Positions 7,882-15,382 of a DNA stretch of 40,259 nt are shown piece by piece. How positions within the stretch are numbered: position 1 is the first letter of the stretch; every line of letters starts with the position of its first letter. This DNA comes from a virus. Where the stretch lies: the IMG/VR virus record IMGVR_UViG_3300023439_000002, positions 1-40,259 of that record, one strand, 5' to 3'. The notes beneath the pieces are model-generated. The model did no database searches, had not been told where the DNA came from, and saw nothing but the letters and a program-made list of their open reading frames with translations. The position numbers and the translations under genes are program-made.

Positions 7882-8267
7882 TGTTAGGTTTTTTATCAAA
7901 TATATTTGGTGGTGGGATTGTTAAATCAGTTGAGAATGTTGCTAAAGAATGGATAGATACGCCAATAGAAAAGGCGCAAGGAAATAAGATTGATGCAGAA
8001 GCTAAGGCATTGTTCATCAAAACCTTAGACCCTAATGGATTAATGAGAAGAGATATAAGTCGTAAAGTATCTATTGCATATTTAGTATATTTATTTACTG
8101 TAATGGCTTTAGTTCTTTGTCAATCATTCGAGATAGGAGATGTAGATAATGTTAAACAAGCTATTAACAGTCTTACTGATTTGTTTGTACCTATTACTAC
8201 TATGTTTACTGCCATTGTTGGCTCTTCTTTTGGTGTTAATATCACTAATAGTCTAAAAGGTAAATAG
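7881..8267 (+). CDS. Holin, 3TM gene-transfer-release type
   Basis: The ATG at 7881 is preferred over the GTG at 7878 because it gives a TGATG overlap with the previous stop and proper spacing to AAAGGGG. The 128-residue protein resembles the 3TM holins related to the gene-transfer-agent release holin: a short amphipathic N terminus (LGFLSNIFGGGIV), a charged middle ending in NGLMRRDISRKVSIAY, a hydrophobic segment (YLVYLFTVMALVLCQSF) and a second one (LFVPITTMFTAIVGSSFG). It would open the inner membrane for the endolysin encoded at 8430. Confidence 0.72.
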   Translation: MLGFLSNIFGGGIVKSVENVAKEWIDTPIEKAQGNKIDAEAKALFIKTLDPNGLMRRDISRKVSIAYLVYLFTVMALVLCQSFEIGDVDNVKQAINSLTDLFVPITTMFTAIVGSSFGVNITNSLKGK

Positions 8268-8268
8268 T

Positions 8269-8433
8269 ATGTATAACAAGAAAGAGCCAAAACCTATCTG
8301 CGATAAATGTGCAGATAAAGCAGGTTTAAACTTCTTCTTATTAAGTCCTAAGGTTGCAATAGGTAAGTGTTATATGTGCAAAAGCAAATACAATCTAGTT
8401 AATTATGCAGTATTGGAGGCCTTAAACAAATGA
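8269..8433 (+). CDS. Small zinc-ribbon-like protein, 54 aa
   Basis: A short frame reads from ATG at 8269, one base after the holin stop, to TGA at 8431-8433, overlapping the endopeptidase start by four bases (ATGA). Its product contains two Cys pairs, ICDKCADKAG (residues 10-19) and GKCYMCKSK (about 34-42), spaced as in a compact zinc ribbon. Packing in the lysis operon and the coupled stop/start support a real gene. I cannot tell whether it binds nucleic acid or acts in lysis timing. Confidence 0.65.
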   Translation: MYNKKEPKPICDKCADKAGLNFFLLSPKVAIGKCYMCKSKYNLVNYAVLEALNK

Positions 8434-8840
8434 AAAGTAAATATTTTAAAGTACACGAATTAGTACCAAAGCATCTATATGAGAAGTATGGAGAAAAAGC
8501 TTGGAAGTTTATAGATAATAGACTAATAGCTGAGATTGATAAACTAAAGGAGCATTTCAATTTAGGCACTGCAACTATCAATAACTACTATTGGAATGGA
8601 GATAGACATTGGTCTGGGCTAAGAACTCCTGAGAGTCCATACTATTCTGAAACATCACAACATAGTTTCGGTAGAGCAGTAGATATGGTTTTTAGTGACT
8701 ATACAGCTGAAGAAGTTAGAAACTATATAGTTAATAACTCTTACGAATTCCCTTATATAAAAGGTCTCGAGCTTGGAGTTAGTTGGGTTCACCTAGATGT
8801 AAGAAATGAAGACCACTTAATAACATTTAATAAAGGATAA
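8430..8840 (+). CDS. Endolysin, M15-type peptidoglycan endopeptidase/carboxypeptidase
   Basis: This 136-residue enzyme should cleave peptide bonds in peptidoglycan during lysis. The zinc-site pattern of M15/VanY-like peptidases is visible: SQHSFGRAVDMVF (His78 and Asp85), and VSWVHLDVR (His121). There is no signal peptide, so the upstream holin would release it. Length is typical for a single-domain phage M15 endolysin without a cell-wall-binding domain. The start overlaps the small zinc-ribbon gene by ATGA, with GGAGG about 14 bases upstream. Confidence 0.82.
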   Translation: MKSKYFKVHELVPKHLYEKYGEKAWKFIDNRLIAEIDKLKEHFNLGTATINNYYWNGDRHWSGLRTPESPYYSETSQHSFGRAVDMVFSDYTAEEVRNYIVNNSYEFPYIKGLELGVSWVHLDVRNEDHLITFNKG

Positions 8841-8843
8841 TAG

Positions 8844-9266
8844 ATGGCACTTATAAATAAACAAGATACAGACGGGGCTAAGGCTTTACTTAGAAAAGGA
8901 GAGCTAGGATATGATGATTTCCCTGCAGGTGGAGATGAAGGCAGGGTATATGTAGGTACAGGAGCTGAGAATATACCTATTAGTAAAAAAGAAGAAGTTG
9001 ACAGTATTAGCCAAATCTTAGATAGTCATATAGGGTCTAATGGTGGGGCTCATGCCTTAGCAAGTAATACTCAGAATGGGTTTATGTCTAATTTAGATAA
9101 GCAAAGATTGGATGGTATAGAAGATAATGCTAATTATTATGTATTACCTTCTGATATAGTATCCCAATCTGATTATGCTACTTCTGCTATAGGTGGTACT
9201 ATTAAGCTTAGAGTAGATGCTACTACTAATACTTTATATATTACAACGGATGGAACAGATGCCTGA
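8844..9266 (+). CDS. Tail fibre shaft/collar-type protein
   Basis: This 140-residue protein carries short segments found widely in phage fibre and tail proteins: KGELGYDDFPAGGDEGRVYV (about residues 18-37) and HALASNTQNGFMSNLDKQRL with DGIEDNANYYVLPSD (about 68-105). These build trimeric shaft elements that connect to a tip. It starts three bases after the endolysin stop and overlaps the next gene by eight bases, so a second structural cluster begins here after the lysis genes. Confidence 0.62.
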   Translation: MALINKQDTDGAKALLRKGELGYDDFPAGGDEGRVYVGTGAENIPISKKEEVDSISQILDSHIGSNGGAHALASNTQNGFMSNLDKQRLDGIEDNANYYVLPSDIVSQSDYATSAIGGTIKLRVDATTNTLYITTDGTDA

Positions 9267-9918
9267 TTTAAGTATTAACTCCATAATTATACCAGAACTA
9301 ACAGGTAATGTAGTATATAATAATACTCCTATCTATAAGATACTTACTAATGGAGTACAAACCTGGGAAAAGCATAATAACTATACTTCAGTGGTAGCAG
9401 AAAACTGGAGTATGTCTAGTTGTGCTGACCAGGGCCCTGCTTATACTCATACTTTTAGTAGGAATGGCAGTACTGTACATAGACATAATGAGGGTGCTAG
9501 TTATCCAACTCTAACTATTAGTAATAATGGGCATATCTATTCATCTGCAGTTTCTGTGGATGTTAATAATATATGTAGGACTTTATTTATATTTACCCTA
9601 TTTAATAAGACTTATAAAGTACAAAATGAGACTTATTACCATAGGTTATATGTTAAAGATTATGGGGCTGATGATAGTACTTATAAACAGATATCAGGAG
9701 GGGCTATTAGCTATAATGGATATACGTATCTAACTGTTAATCTTGGTTTTAGTTCTTCTATATATTTAGGTACTAATGGTACTCTAGATTTAGAGAAGGT
9801 TAAGGACTTAATAACGTTGCCTGAGGCTATTCTATACCAATCAGAATATGCCTACGGCCAGAATTTTCATTATGCTGGTTGTACTAGTATATCAGTTACA
9901 GCAGTAACTATAACATAA
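9259..9918 (+). CDS. Probable tail fibre or virion protein, 219 aa
   Basis: I chose the ATG at 9259, giving MPDLSINSIIIPELTGNVVY; an upstream start at 9217 would add a hydrophobic stretch lying out of phase inside the previous gene. The product is rich in Thr, Ser, Asn and Tyr with beta-rich spacing, such as VQTWEKHNNYTSVVAENW, and several Cys and His residues in the middle (GSTVHRHNEG). This fits an exposed fibre or adhesin domain. No family was recognised. It overlaps the previous gene by eight bases. Confidence 0.5.
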   Translation: MPDLSINSIIIPELTGNVVYNNTPIYKILTNGVQTWEKHNNYTSVVAENWSMSSCADQGPAYTHTFSRNGSTVHRHNEGASYPTLTISNNGHIYSSAVSVDVNNICRTLFIFTLFNKTYKVQNETYYHRLYVKDYGADDSTYKQISGGAISYNGYTYLTVNLGFSSSIYLGTNGTLDLEKVKDLITLPEAILYQSEYAYGQNFHYAGCTSISVTAVTIT

Positions 9919-9928
9919 GGAGTAAAAG

Positions 9929-10348
9929 ATGGCAAACATTTTATTTGATAGTTTTAAGGTTAATATAGGAAATGGTACCATAGATTGGGACGATACTAAT
10001 AGTACTTTTAAAGTTATGTTAGTAACAGACCAGTATGCAGTAGATAGCACCACTCAGTATGCTTCTCAGATAACTGATGAAGTAGTGGGGCAAGGTTATA
10101 CGGCCGGTGGTGCTAATATATTAGGACGTTCTGTATCATTAGTTAATGGGATAGGTATTTATGATGCTTCTGATGTAACTTGGACATACTCTACTTTATC
10201 CGCTAAGGGGGCAGTTATATATAAAGATACTGGAGATTTAACCACTTCGCCTCTAATAGCTTTTATAGAGTTTATAGATAATAAGGTTACAGAGAACGGT
10301 GATTTCACCCTACAGTGGAGTACGGATGGGGTATTTAAGGTTGACTAG
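9929..10348 (+). CDS. Virion protein of a family seen in prophage tail regions, 139 aa
   Basis: The protein has a pattern I associate with small phage structural proteins: STTQYASQITDEVVGQGYTA (about 40-59), WTYSTLSAKGAVIYKDTGD (about 85-103) and a closing NGDFTLQWSTDGVFKV. It is beta-rich and has no membrane segment. A strong AAGGAGTAAAAG precedes the ATG, and the next gene begins right after its stop codon. I cannot say where in the particle it sits. Confidence 0.58.
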   Translation: MANILFDSFKVNIGNGTIDWDDTNSTFKVMLVTDQYAVDSTTQYASQITDEVVGQGYTAGGANILGRSVSLVNGIGIYDASDVTWTYSTLSAKGAVIYKDTGDLTTSPLIAFIEFIDNKVTENGDFTLQWSTDGVFKVD

Positions 10349-10690
10349 ATGGCTAATACATATATAACAGAGACATCTAGTGATACTTTGGATGATAGAA
10401 CATTTGAAGGCTTTCAGAATATTACTTGGGAAGATGGTACATATACTACAACTACTATTGGAGTAGATAATAGTTTAGATTTGATAGTGAGTGCTAATAT
10501 AATAGCTTTTGAATTAAGTACTAAACTTATACTTATGAACCCTCCTAAGGTATCTATTAGTGTACCTGTAGTAGTTATACCTACTCAGCTATCAAAATAT
10601 ATGGATAAATTCTTAGTAGAACTAAGTAATAAAGATGAAGCTATTACTATAGATAGCTCAATTAGAAAGGGATATTATGGAGACTTATAA
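10349..10690 (+). CDS. Hypothetical virion-region protein, 113 aa
   Basis: This 113-residue protein begins directly after the preceding stop (TAGATG) and overlaps the next gene by 14 bases. The centre has a run of hydrophobic beta-like residues (PPKVSISVPVVVIP), and the ends are acidic and Thr-rich. I do not recognise a family. The tight gene packing argues for a true gene in the tail or fibre cluster. Confidence 0.5.
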   Translation: MANTYITETSSDTLDDRTFEGFQNITWEDGTYTTTTIGVDNSLDLIVSANIIAFELSTKLILMNPPKVSISVPVVVIPTQLSKYMDKFLVELSNKDEAITIDSSIRKGYYGDL

Positions 10691-11006
10691 AGTTAGAAAA
10701 GGTGATAATACTATTACGTTAGATATAAGGGTTAAGGAGTACCCTAGTTTAGATGAAAACTGGGTATGTACTAGTTATTTATATAAAGATATAAGAGATG
10801 GAAATAAGCCAGTGGTGACTAGGGTATTTAGTAGAAGAACATCTTTAGATGGTTATGATGTAGAGTTTAAGTCTACTGACTTAGATATTAAATCTATAGT
10901 ACCTGGGACTACATATGACTGGGTTATAGTAGTTGAGAACCCTACTATAGGGTATTCTAAAACCATACTAAATAAATTAGAGGTACAGTATAATGTTACT
11001 AAATGA
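10677..11006 (+). CDS. Hypothetical virion-region protein, 109 aa
   Basis: The start overlaps the preceding gene by 14 bases and has AAAGGG upstream within it. The product begins METYKVRKGDNTITLDIRVK and is mixed-charge and beta-rich, with no Cys pairs or membrane segment. Its last codons overlap the start of the 498-residue tail protein by 14 bases. Function is unknown; the coupling to the tail protein suggests a tail role. Confidence 0.5.
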   Translation: METYKVRKGDNTITLDIRVKEYPSLDENWVCTSYLYKDIRDGNKPVVTRVFSRRTSLDGYDVEFKSTDLDIKSIVPGTTYDWVIVVENPTIGYSKTILNKLEVQYNVTK

Positions 11007-12489
11007 TTTTAGTGGAGGTAAAAATACTAGGGTTACTCCAAGTATGTTACAGCCCATCCAAGCTCAGGTATATACTAATATAGATAACTCTACTGGGGCT
11101 ATAGAACCTATAAGAGATAAAATGCTAGTGCAGCCTGGTATAGGGAAGTATTTTACTTATTATAGAGCAGGGACCTCATTCATAGGAAGTGATAAAGAGT
11201 CATCATATGTAGAATATAGGGATATACTATATTATACTAGGGATGGTGAACTACCTAAGAAATATGATGGAACTACTACATTTAATCTAGGTATTAGTGA
11301 GCCTACTGCGTCATTTAGTGCAGGTATTAATACTTCAGGTAACCTAACAGGTACTTATACATATTGTTATACTTATTATATTAGTTCTACTGGTATAGAG
11401 AGTAAACCATCACCACTTAGTCAAGAAGTAACAGTTAGTTCTGAGGATATTATACTACAAAATTTTGTAGCTAGTAGTGATGTTAATGTTGATACTATAA
11501 GGATATATAGAATAGGTGGTAATCTAACTCAGTATACTTTAGTAGATACAAAAGCTAATGATGGGGCTAGTTATATAGATAATATAGCAGATATAACTAT
11601 AGCTGGTAATTATGTACTTGATACCTACACTAATGGTACACCTCCTATAGATAGTAAATATTTTACTGAACATCTAGCAATACTATTTACAGCTAGTAAT
11701 GACAAGCTATACTATAGTAAGATAGGAGAGTTTGATTATTGGCCTAGTACTAACTTTATAGATTTTAATGATACTATAATAGGTATGGCTAAGCTACAAG
11801 ATAAACTCCTAGTTTTTACTAAATATGAAACCTATGTCATATCAGGAAATTCTCCTGAGACATTTAGTAAATATCTATTTGATGCAGAGCAAGGTTGTAT
11901 CTCTCATTATAGTATAGACTTTACTAATAATACCCTAATGTGGTTATCTACTGATGGTATATGTGCTACTTCAGGAGGTCTAATAGAAGTTATAAGTTTA
12001 CCTATATTAGGTATAATGGACTTACAAGGTATAGGTAATTCTGCTGTGTATAATAGGTCTTATTACCTAACCCATAATAATGGAATATTAGTATTTGACT
12101 TTAGATATAATACTATAGTTAGGGATATAGATATATTAGGTAGTTGGTTAGTATACGCTAATGATAAGCTATATATTAGTGTTGGAGGAGATATATATGA
12201 GATGTTCTCAGGTGATAAACTAAGTTATACATATGTTAGTCCTATTATAACTGAAGGCTCATATAGTACTCTTAAATACTATAAAGACTTCTATATTAGA
12301 TATAATGGAGAAGCTACATTAAAGTTATATATTGATAGTAAACATATAAATACTAAGTATCTTACTGGTGATAAAACAGTCAATTTAAAAGCTCTAAATA
12401 GTGCTAATGGTTATGGGTTAACTATTGAGATTACTGGTACTGCTAGTATATATGAGATTAATTATAAAGTAGAAGGGCCTCAGAAATGA
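10993..12489 (+). CDS. Probable tail nozzle/tubular protein with beta-propeller character
   Basis: This 498-residue protein begins with NDFSGGKNTRVTPSMLQPIQ (about residues 4-23), a start seen in many podovirus tail tube or nozzle proteins, and includes an insertion with a fibronectin-like strand pattern (SGNLTGTYTYCYTYYISSTG, about residues 115-134, followed by GIESKPSPLS). The later two-thirds repeats short beta blocks such as DKLYYSKIGEF and KLLVFTKYETYVISG, which suggests a propeller. It would close the tail channel. It is coupled to the 54-residue gene that follows (ATGA overlap). The family call is moderate. Confidence 0.58.
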   Translation: MLLNDFSGGKNTRVTPSMLQPIQAQVYTNIDNSTGAIEPIRDKMLVQPGIGKYFTYYRAGTSFIGSDKESSYVEYRDILYYTRDGELPKKYDGTTTFNLGISEPTASFSAGINTSGNLTGTYTYCYTYYISSTGIESKPSPLSQEVTVSSEDIILQNFVASSDVNVDTIRIYRIGGNLTQYTLVDTKANDGASYIDNIADITIAGNYVLDTYTNGTPPIDSKYFTEHLAILFTASNDKLYYSKIGEFDYWPSTNFIDFNDTIIGMAKLQDKLLVFTKYETYVISGNSPETFSKYLFDAEQGCISHYSIDFTNNTLMWLSTDGICATSGGLIEVISLPILGIMDLQGIGNSAVYNRSYYLTHNNGILVFDFRYNTIVRDIDILGSWLVYANDKLYISVGGDIYEMFSGDKLSYTYVSPIITEGSYSTLKYYKDFYIRYNGEATLKLYIDSKHINTKYLTGDKTVNLKALNSANGYGLTIEITGTASIYEINYKVEGPQK

Positions 12490-12650
12490 TTAAGAATATT
12501 AAAGATGAAAAAGAACTTAGACTATATCTAGAGGGATTGGCTAAAAAACCTAAAGTACTTTCCATTAATATTACACTTAGTAATCCTCCAACACAGGAAG
12601 AGCTACAAAAGGTGATAGATAAAATTAATGAACTTATATCTAATTTATAA
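12486..12650 (+). CDS. Small hypothetical protein, 54 aa
   Basis: A short frame starts at ATG 12486, overlapping the tail-protein stop in ATGA, and ends at TAA 12648-12650. The product is charged and helical (MIKNIKDEKELRLYLEGLAK), with a C-terminal segment TQEEL...VIDKINELI that looks like an amphipathic helix. AGGGCCTCAGAA upstream gives a weak ribosome site, so coupling is likely. Function is unknown. Confidence 0.5.
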   Translation: MIKNIKDEKELRLYLEGLAKKPKVLSINITLSNPPTQEELQKVIDKINELISNL

Positions 12651-12689
12651 ATTAATATTAGATTAATATTAATTATGGTATAATAAATT
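12651..12689 (+). promoter_or_regulatory. Late promoter (TTAATATTA type)
   Basis: TATAAT at 12679-12684 is preceded by TTATGG and by two TTAATATTA blocks about 11 bp apart. The same design stands before the scaffold gene at 39680. The box lies only five bases before the ATG of the GNAT-like gene, so transcription should begin at or next to that ATG. It likely drives the ejection proteins, portal and internal virion protein. Confidence 0.7.
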
Positions 12690-13094
12690 ATGATAAAATT
12701 AATAGACGATATAGATTTTTTTGATTTAATAGCCTTAAATTATATGTATTTAAAGTCATTTAATGATAAGCCTAGAAGGTTTGACTGTACAAAAGCATTA
12801 GTAGATAATTTATTAATGTATAATGCTACAGCTTGTGGCTTATATAAAAATAATATATTAGTAGGATTTATTTTAGGCTATAATACAGACTTAGGTTATT
12901 ATTTTGACTCCGCTTATATACTCCCTAAGTATAGATATTATGCTAAAGCATTATATAATTTTGCTGAAACTAATATAAAAGTCTTAGGCTATAATAAATG
13001 GTACTGTACAATTAATACAGAATTAGGTAAAAAATTTATAGAGCATTATGGAGCTACAAATATAGTAGATAATATCTATATAAAGGAGATATAA
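12690..13094 (+). CDS. GNAT-like acetyltransferase fold protein, virion region
   Basis: This 134-residue protein has a recognisable N-acetyltransferase-like order: an acidic N-terminal helix, strand GLYKNNILVGFILGYN (about residues 51-66), YILPKYRYYAKALYNFAE (about 76-93; the usual Q/R-x-x-G-x-G/A acetyl-CoA loop is not clear, so binding is doubtful), and a C-terminal NTELGKKFIEHYGATNI. Similar proteins are common beside internal virion proteins of T7-like and other podoviruses. Its start is five bases from a TATAAT box and lacks a Shine-Dalgarno site, so it may be leaderless. Confidence 0.6.
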   Translation: MIKLIDDIDFFDLIALNYMYLKSFNDKPRRFDCTKALVDNLLMYNATACGLYKNNILVGFILGYNTDLGYYFDSAYILPKYRYYAKALYNFAETNIKVLGYNKWYCTINTELGKKFIEHYGATNIVDNIYIKEI

Positions 13095-13747
13095 TGAGTA
13101 AAATATTCCACACAGTTACTGACACAATAGGGCTTACCGACTATGCTGGACAAGAAGCTGCAGCAACTCAAGCTAATGCTGATAGAGCACTAGCAGAACA
13201 AAATGCTAATAGAGCTTATAATATTAGTAAGGAAGAAATAAAGTTTCAAAGGGAACAGTATAATGACTGGAAGAATATCTATGGCCCTTTACAAGAAGAC
13301 TTAGGGACATATTTTAAGAACCTTACAGGTGATGCTAAGGCTGCTCAGCAAATAGTTGCTATACAGGCAGAGTCACAGAGGGCACAAAACCAGATAGATA
13401 CTCAGTTAGCTCAAAGAGGATTAGACCAGTCTGGTATGCAAGCAGAATTATTAAATAATAATTTATATGCTACAGCTATGTCTAAAGCTAATGCTAGGGC
13501 AAATGCAGATACTCAGGCTGCACAAGAGAAAATGGGATTCTTAGGTATTGGTCTAGGCCAAGGTACACAGATGTTAAGTATTAATGCACAAGCTAGTGGC
13601 TCTGCTATTAATTCAGCTACTAGTATAGCAGGTATGTGGAGTGGTTCTAGTAATTCACAATCTTCATTAGCACAAAGGTATAGTAGCCAAAACCAGGATA
13701 CTATAGGTACATTAGGCGGTGTTGTTATGAAAAAATTTGGTTTTTAA
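13094..13747 (+). CDS. Internal virion / DNA ejection protein
   Basis: This 217-residue protein is Ala/Gln/Asn-rich. It has a helical middle with QREQYNDWKNIYGPLQEDLG (about 53-72) and QAESQRAQNQIDTQLAQRGL (about 92-111), then a Ser/Gly-rich C-terminal third. That profile resembles P22 gp7-type and other podovirus ejection proteins, which travel into the cell before the DNA. Its start overlaps the GNAT-like stop (TAATG), with AAGGAG just upstream. A partner ejection-type gene follows after 12 bp. Confidence 0.62.
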   Translation: MSKIFHTVTDTIGLTDYAGQEAAATQANADRALAEQNANRAYNISKEEIKFQREQYNDWKNIYGPLQEDLGTYFKNLTGDAKAAQQIVAIQAESQRAQNQIDTQLAQRGLDQSGMQAELLNNNLYATAMSKANARANADTQAAQEKMGFLGIGLGQGTQMLSINAQASGSAINSATSIAGMWSGSSNSQSSLAQRYSSQNQDTIGTLGGVVMKKFGF

Positions 13748-13759
13748 TAAGGAAATGAT

Positions 13760-15382
13760 ATGAGTTTAGCAGAGGGCTTACAATTAGGTGAAATAGCACG
13801 TCAAAATAAGTTTAATAATAGTATTGCTTTAAGAGAGCAGAATAGAAGAGAGCTGCAGGCACAAACCAGTCTAGCACAGAATAGTATGGTTAACTCTACT
13901 GGTGGTAAGTCTGATTTACAACTACAAAAAGAAGCTCTATTACAAAAGCAATTAGAAGCGCAAAATCAGCAAATACAAGCCATGCAATCAAAATTTAATG
14001 CTGATGGTATAACTAATATATTACATAGTGTTATTCAAGGGGATTGGAAAGATGCTTATAATACATGGAATAATACACCAGGGTTAAAGGAGTCTATAGC
14101 TAATGCGCCATCACTAAATGCTGTAGATATAGCACCAGTTAATTACAATGACCCTAATGATGTAGAGCAATTAAAATCTATAGGTATAACTAACCTTAAT
14201 GATAAAGAAGTTCAAGATGCTCTTAATAGTTCATTTATGAAAGTACAAGGTAAAGATGGTAAATGGCGTGTTACTCCTGTAGATAGTATAGTTAAAGAAA
14301 CTAATACATGGAATATGTTTAGTACTAAGCAGCAAGAAGATTATACTAAGCGTGCGCAGTATATAAATTCAGTATTAATAGGTAAGAACCCAGAGCTTGC
14401 TGCTAGGCAAGATGAAGTAAATATTAAAATGGATGAGCTAAAAACTAAGGATACTGAGTTAAAACTTAGTGATGCTGAAAAGTGGCTATTAGCTAATCCA
14501 GATAAGACTTATACTGATTATAAAAATCAAGGTAAGACTACATCGTCTGCATCATTAAAAGATGAGTATGCTAATTTACAAGTGGCTAAAGCTAAAGGTG
14601 AATTAGATAAAGATAATGAGATACGCTTACAAGTATTAGATAAATTATTTAGTACAGATAGTGATGAAAAGAAAAAGATACTTACCAAGGGACTAGAAAT
14701 AGTAGATAAATATAAAGATAATTTATTTAATAAGCCTATCTCTAAAGAAGATGTTATTACTGCTAAATTATATGCAGACCAGTCTAGTATGAAAGTAGAT
14801 ACTAAAACATCTAAAGAGCTTAAAGACCAGTATAATGTTCTACGCAATGGTAAAAGATTATATGATGAAGTAAGTGCACTTAAAGATGAAGAGCTATCAA
14901 GAGGTATATATGATACTGGATTACAGAAAGTAAAACAACTATTTAGTGATAATAAGTTTAATAGTAATTCACCAGAAGAAAAGGCTAAAATACTTAAGAG
15001 TATTGATATGAATACTAAGCTTGGTATGTTCTTAGCTAAGTATATTAAAAGTATATCAGGAGCTGCAGTATCAGATAATGAGTTTGCTAGACTAAGGGAT
15101 TTATTTAGTGGTAGTATACTTAATAATACACAAACTTTAAAAGCAGGAGTTACAACATTTGTTGAAGAGTTAGATAAGCAGTTTAAAGATATATCTAAGA
15201 CTAACCTACTTAATGACCCTGCAACAACACTTGATGTAGTTAGGATGTATGATAAAGATATAGGTGATACTTTTAAGGTATCTACTATATCGCAACCAAC
15301 TAATAAGTCTATTATAGCAGTAAACCCTAAAACAGGTGAAAAGTTACAATTAGTTAATGGTAAATGGGAGCCTATTAAATGA
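13760..15382 (+). CDS. Internal virion protein, probable ejection-complex component
   Basis: This 540-residue protein is highly charged and mostly helical, with many Lys/Asp/Asn and long Gln-rich stretches near the N terminus (LQKQLEAQNQQIQAMQSKFN, about residues 60-80). A short basic beta segment closes it (NPKTGEKLQLVNGKWEPIK). It lies between the first ejection protein and the portal, the site of internal proteins in podoviruses. No catalytic motif was seen. Its stop overlaps the portal start by four bases (ATGA). Confidence 0.55.
   Translation: MSLAEGLQLGEIARQNKFNNSIALREQNRRELQAQTSLAQNSMVNSTGGKSDLQLQKEALLQKQLEAQNQQIQAMQSKFNADGITNILHSVIQGDWKDAYNTWNNTPGLKESIANAPSLNAVDIAPVNYNDPNDVEQLKSIGITNLNDKEVQDALNSSFMKVQGKDGKWRVTPVDSIVKETNTWNMFSTKQQEDYTKRAQYINSVLIGKNPELAARQDEVNIKMDELKTKDTELKLSDAEKWLLANPDKTYTDYKNQGKTTSSASLKDEYANLQVAKAKGELDKDNEIRLQVLDKLFSTDSDEKKKILTKGLEIVDKYKDNLFNKPISKEDVITAKLYADQSSMKVDTKTSKELKDQYNVLRNGKRLYDEVSALKDEELSRGIYDTGLQKVKQLFSDNKFNSNSPEEKAKILKSIDMNTKLGMFLAKYIKSISGAAVSDNEFARLRDLFSGSILNNTQTLKAGVTTFVEELDKQFKDISKTNLLNDPATTLDVVRMYDKDIGDTFKVSTISQPTNKSIIAVNPKTGEKLQLVNGKWEPIK

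Noticed and set aside
7509-8020. Leftward frames under the lysis genes as an antiholin
   Set aside because: They are hydrophobic shadows of coding sequence with no ribosome site on that strand.
9527-9733. 68-residue rightward frame inside the 9259 gene
   Set aside because: Out-of-frame shadow with no ribosome site.
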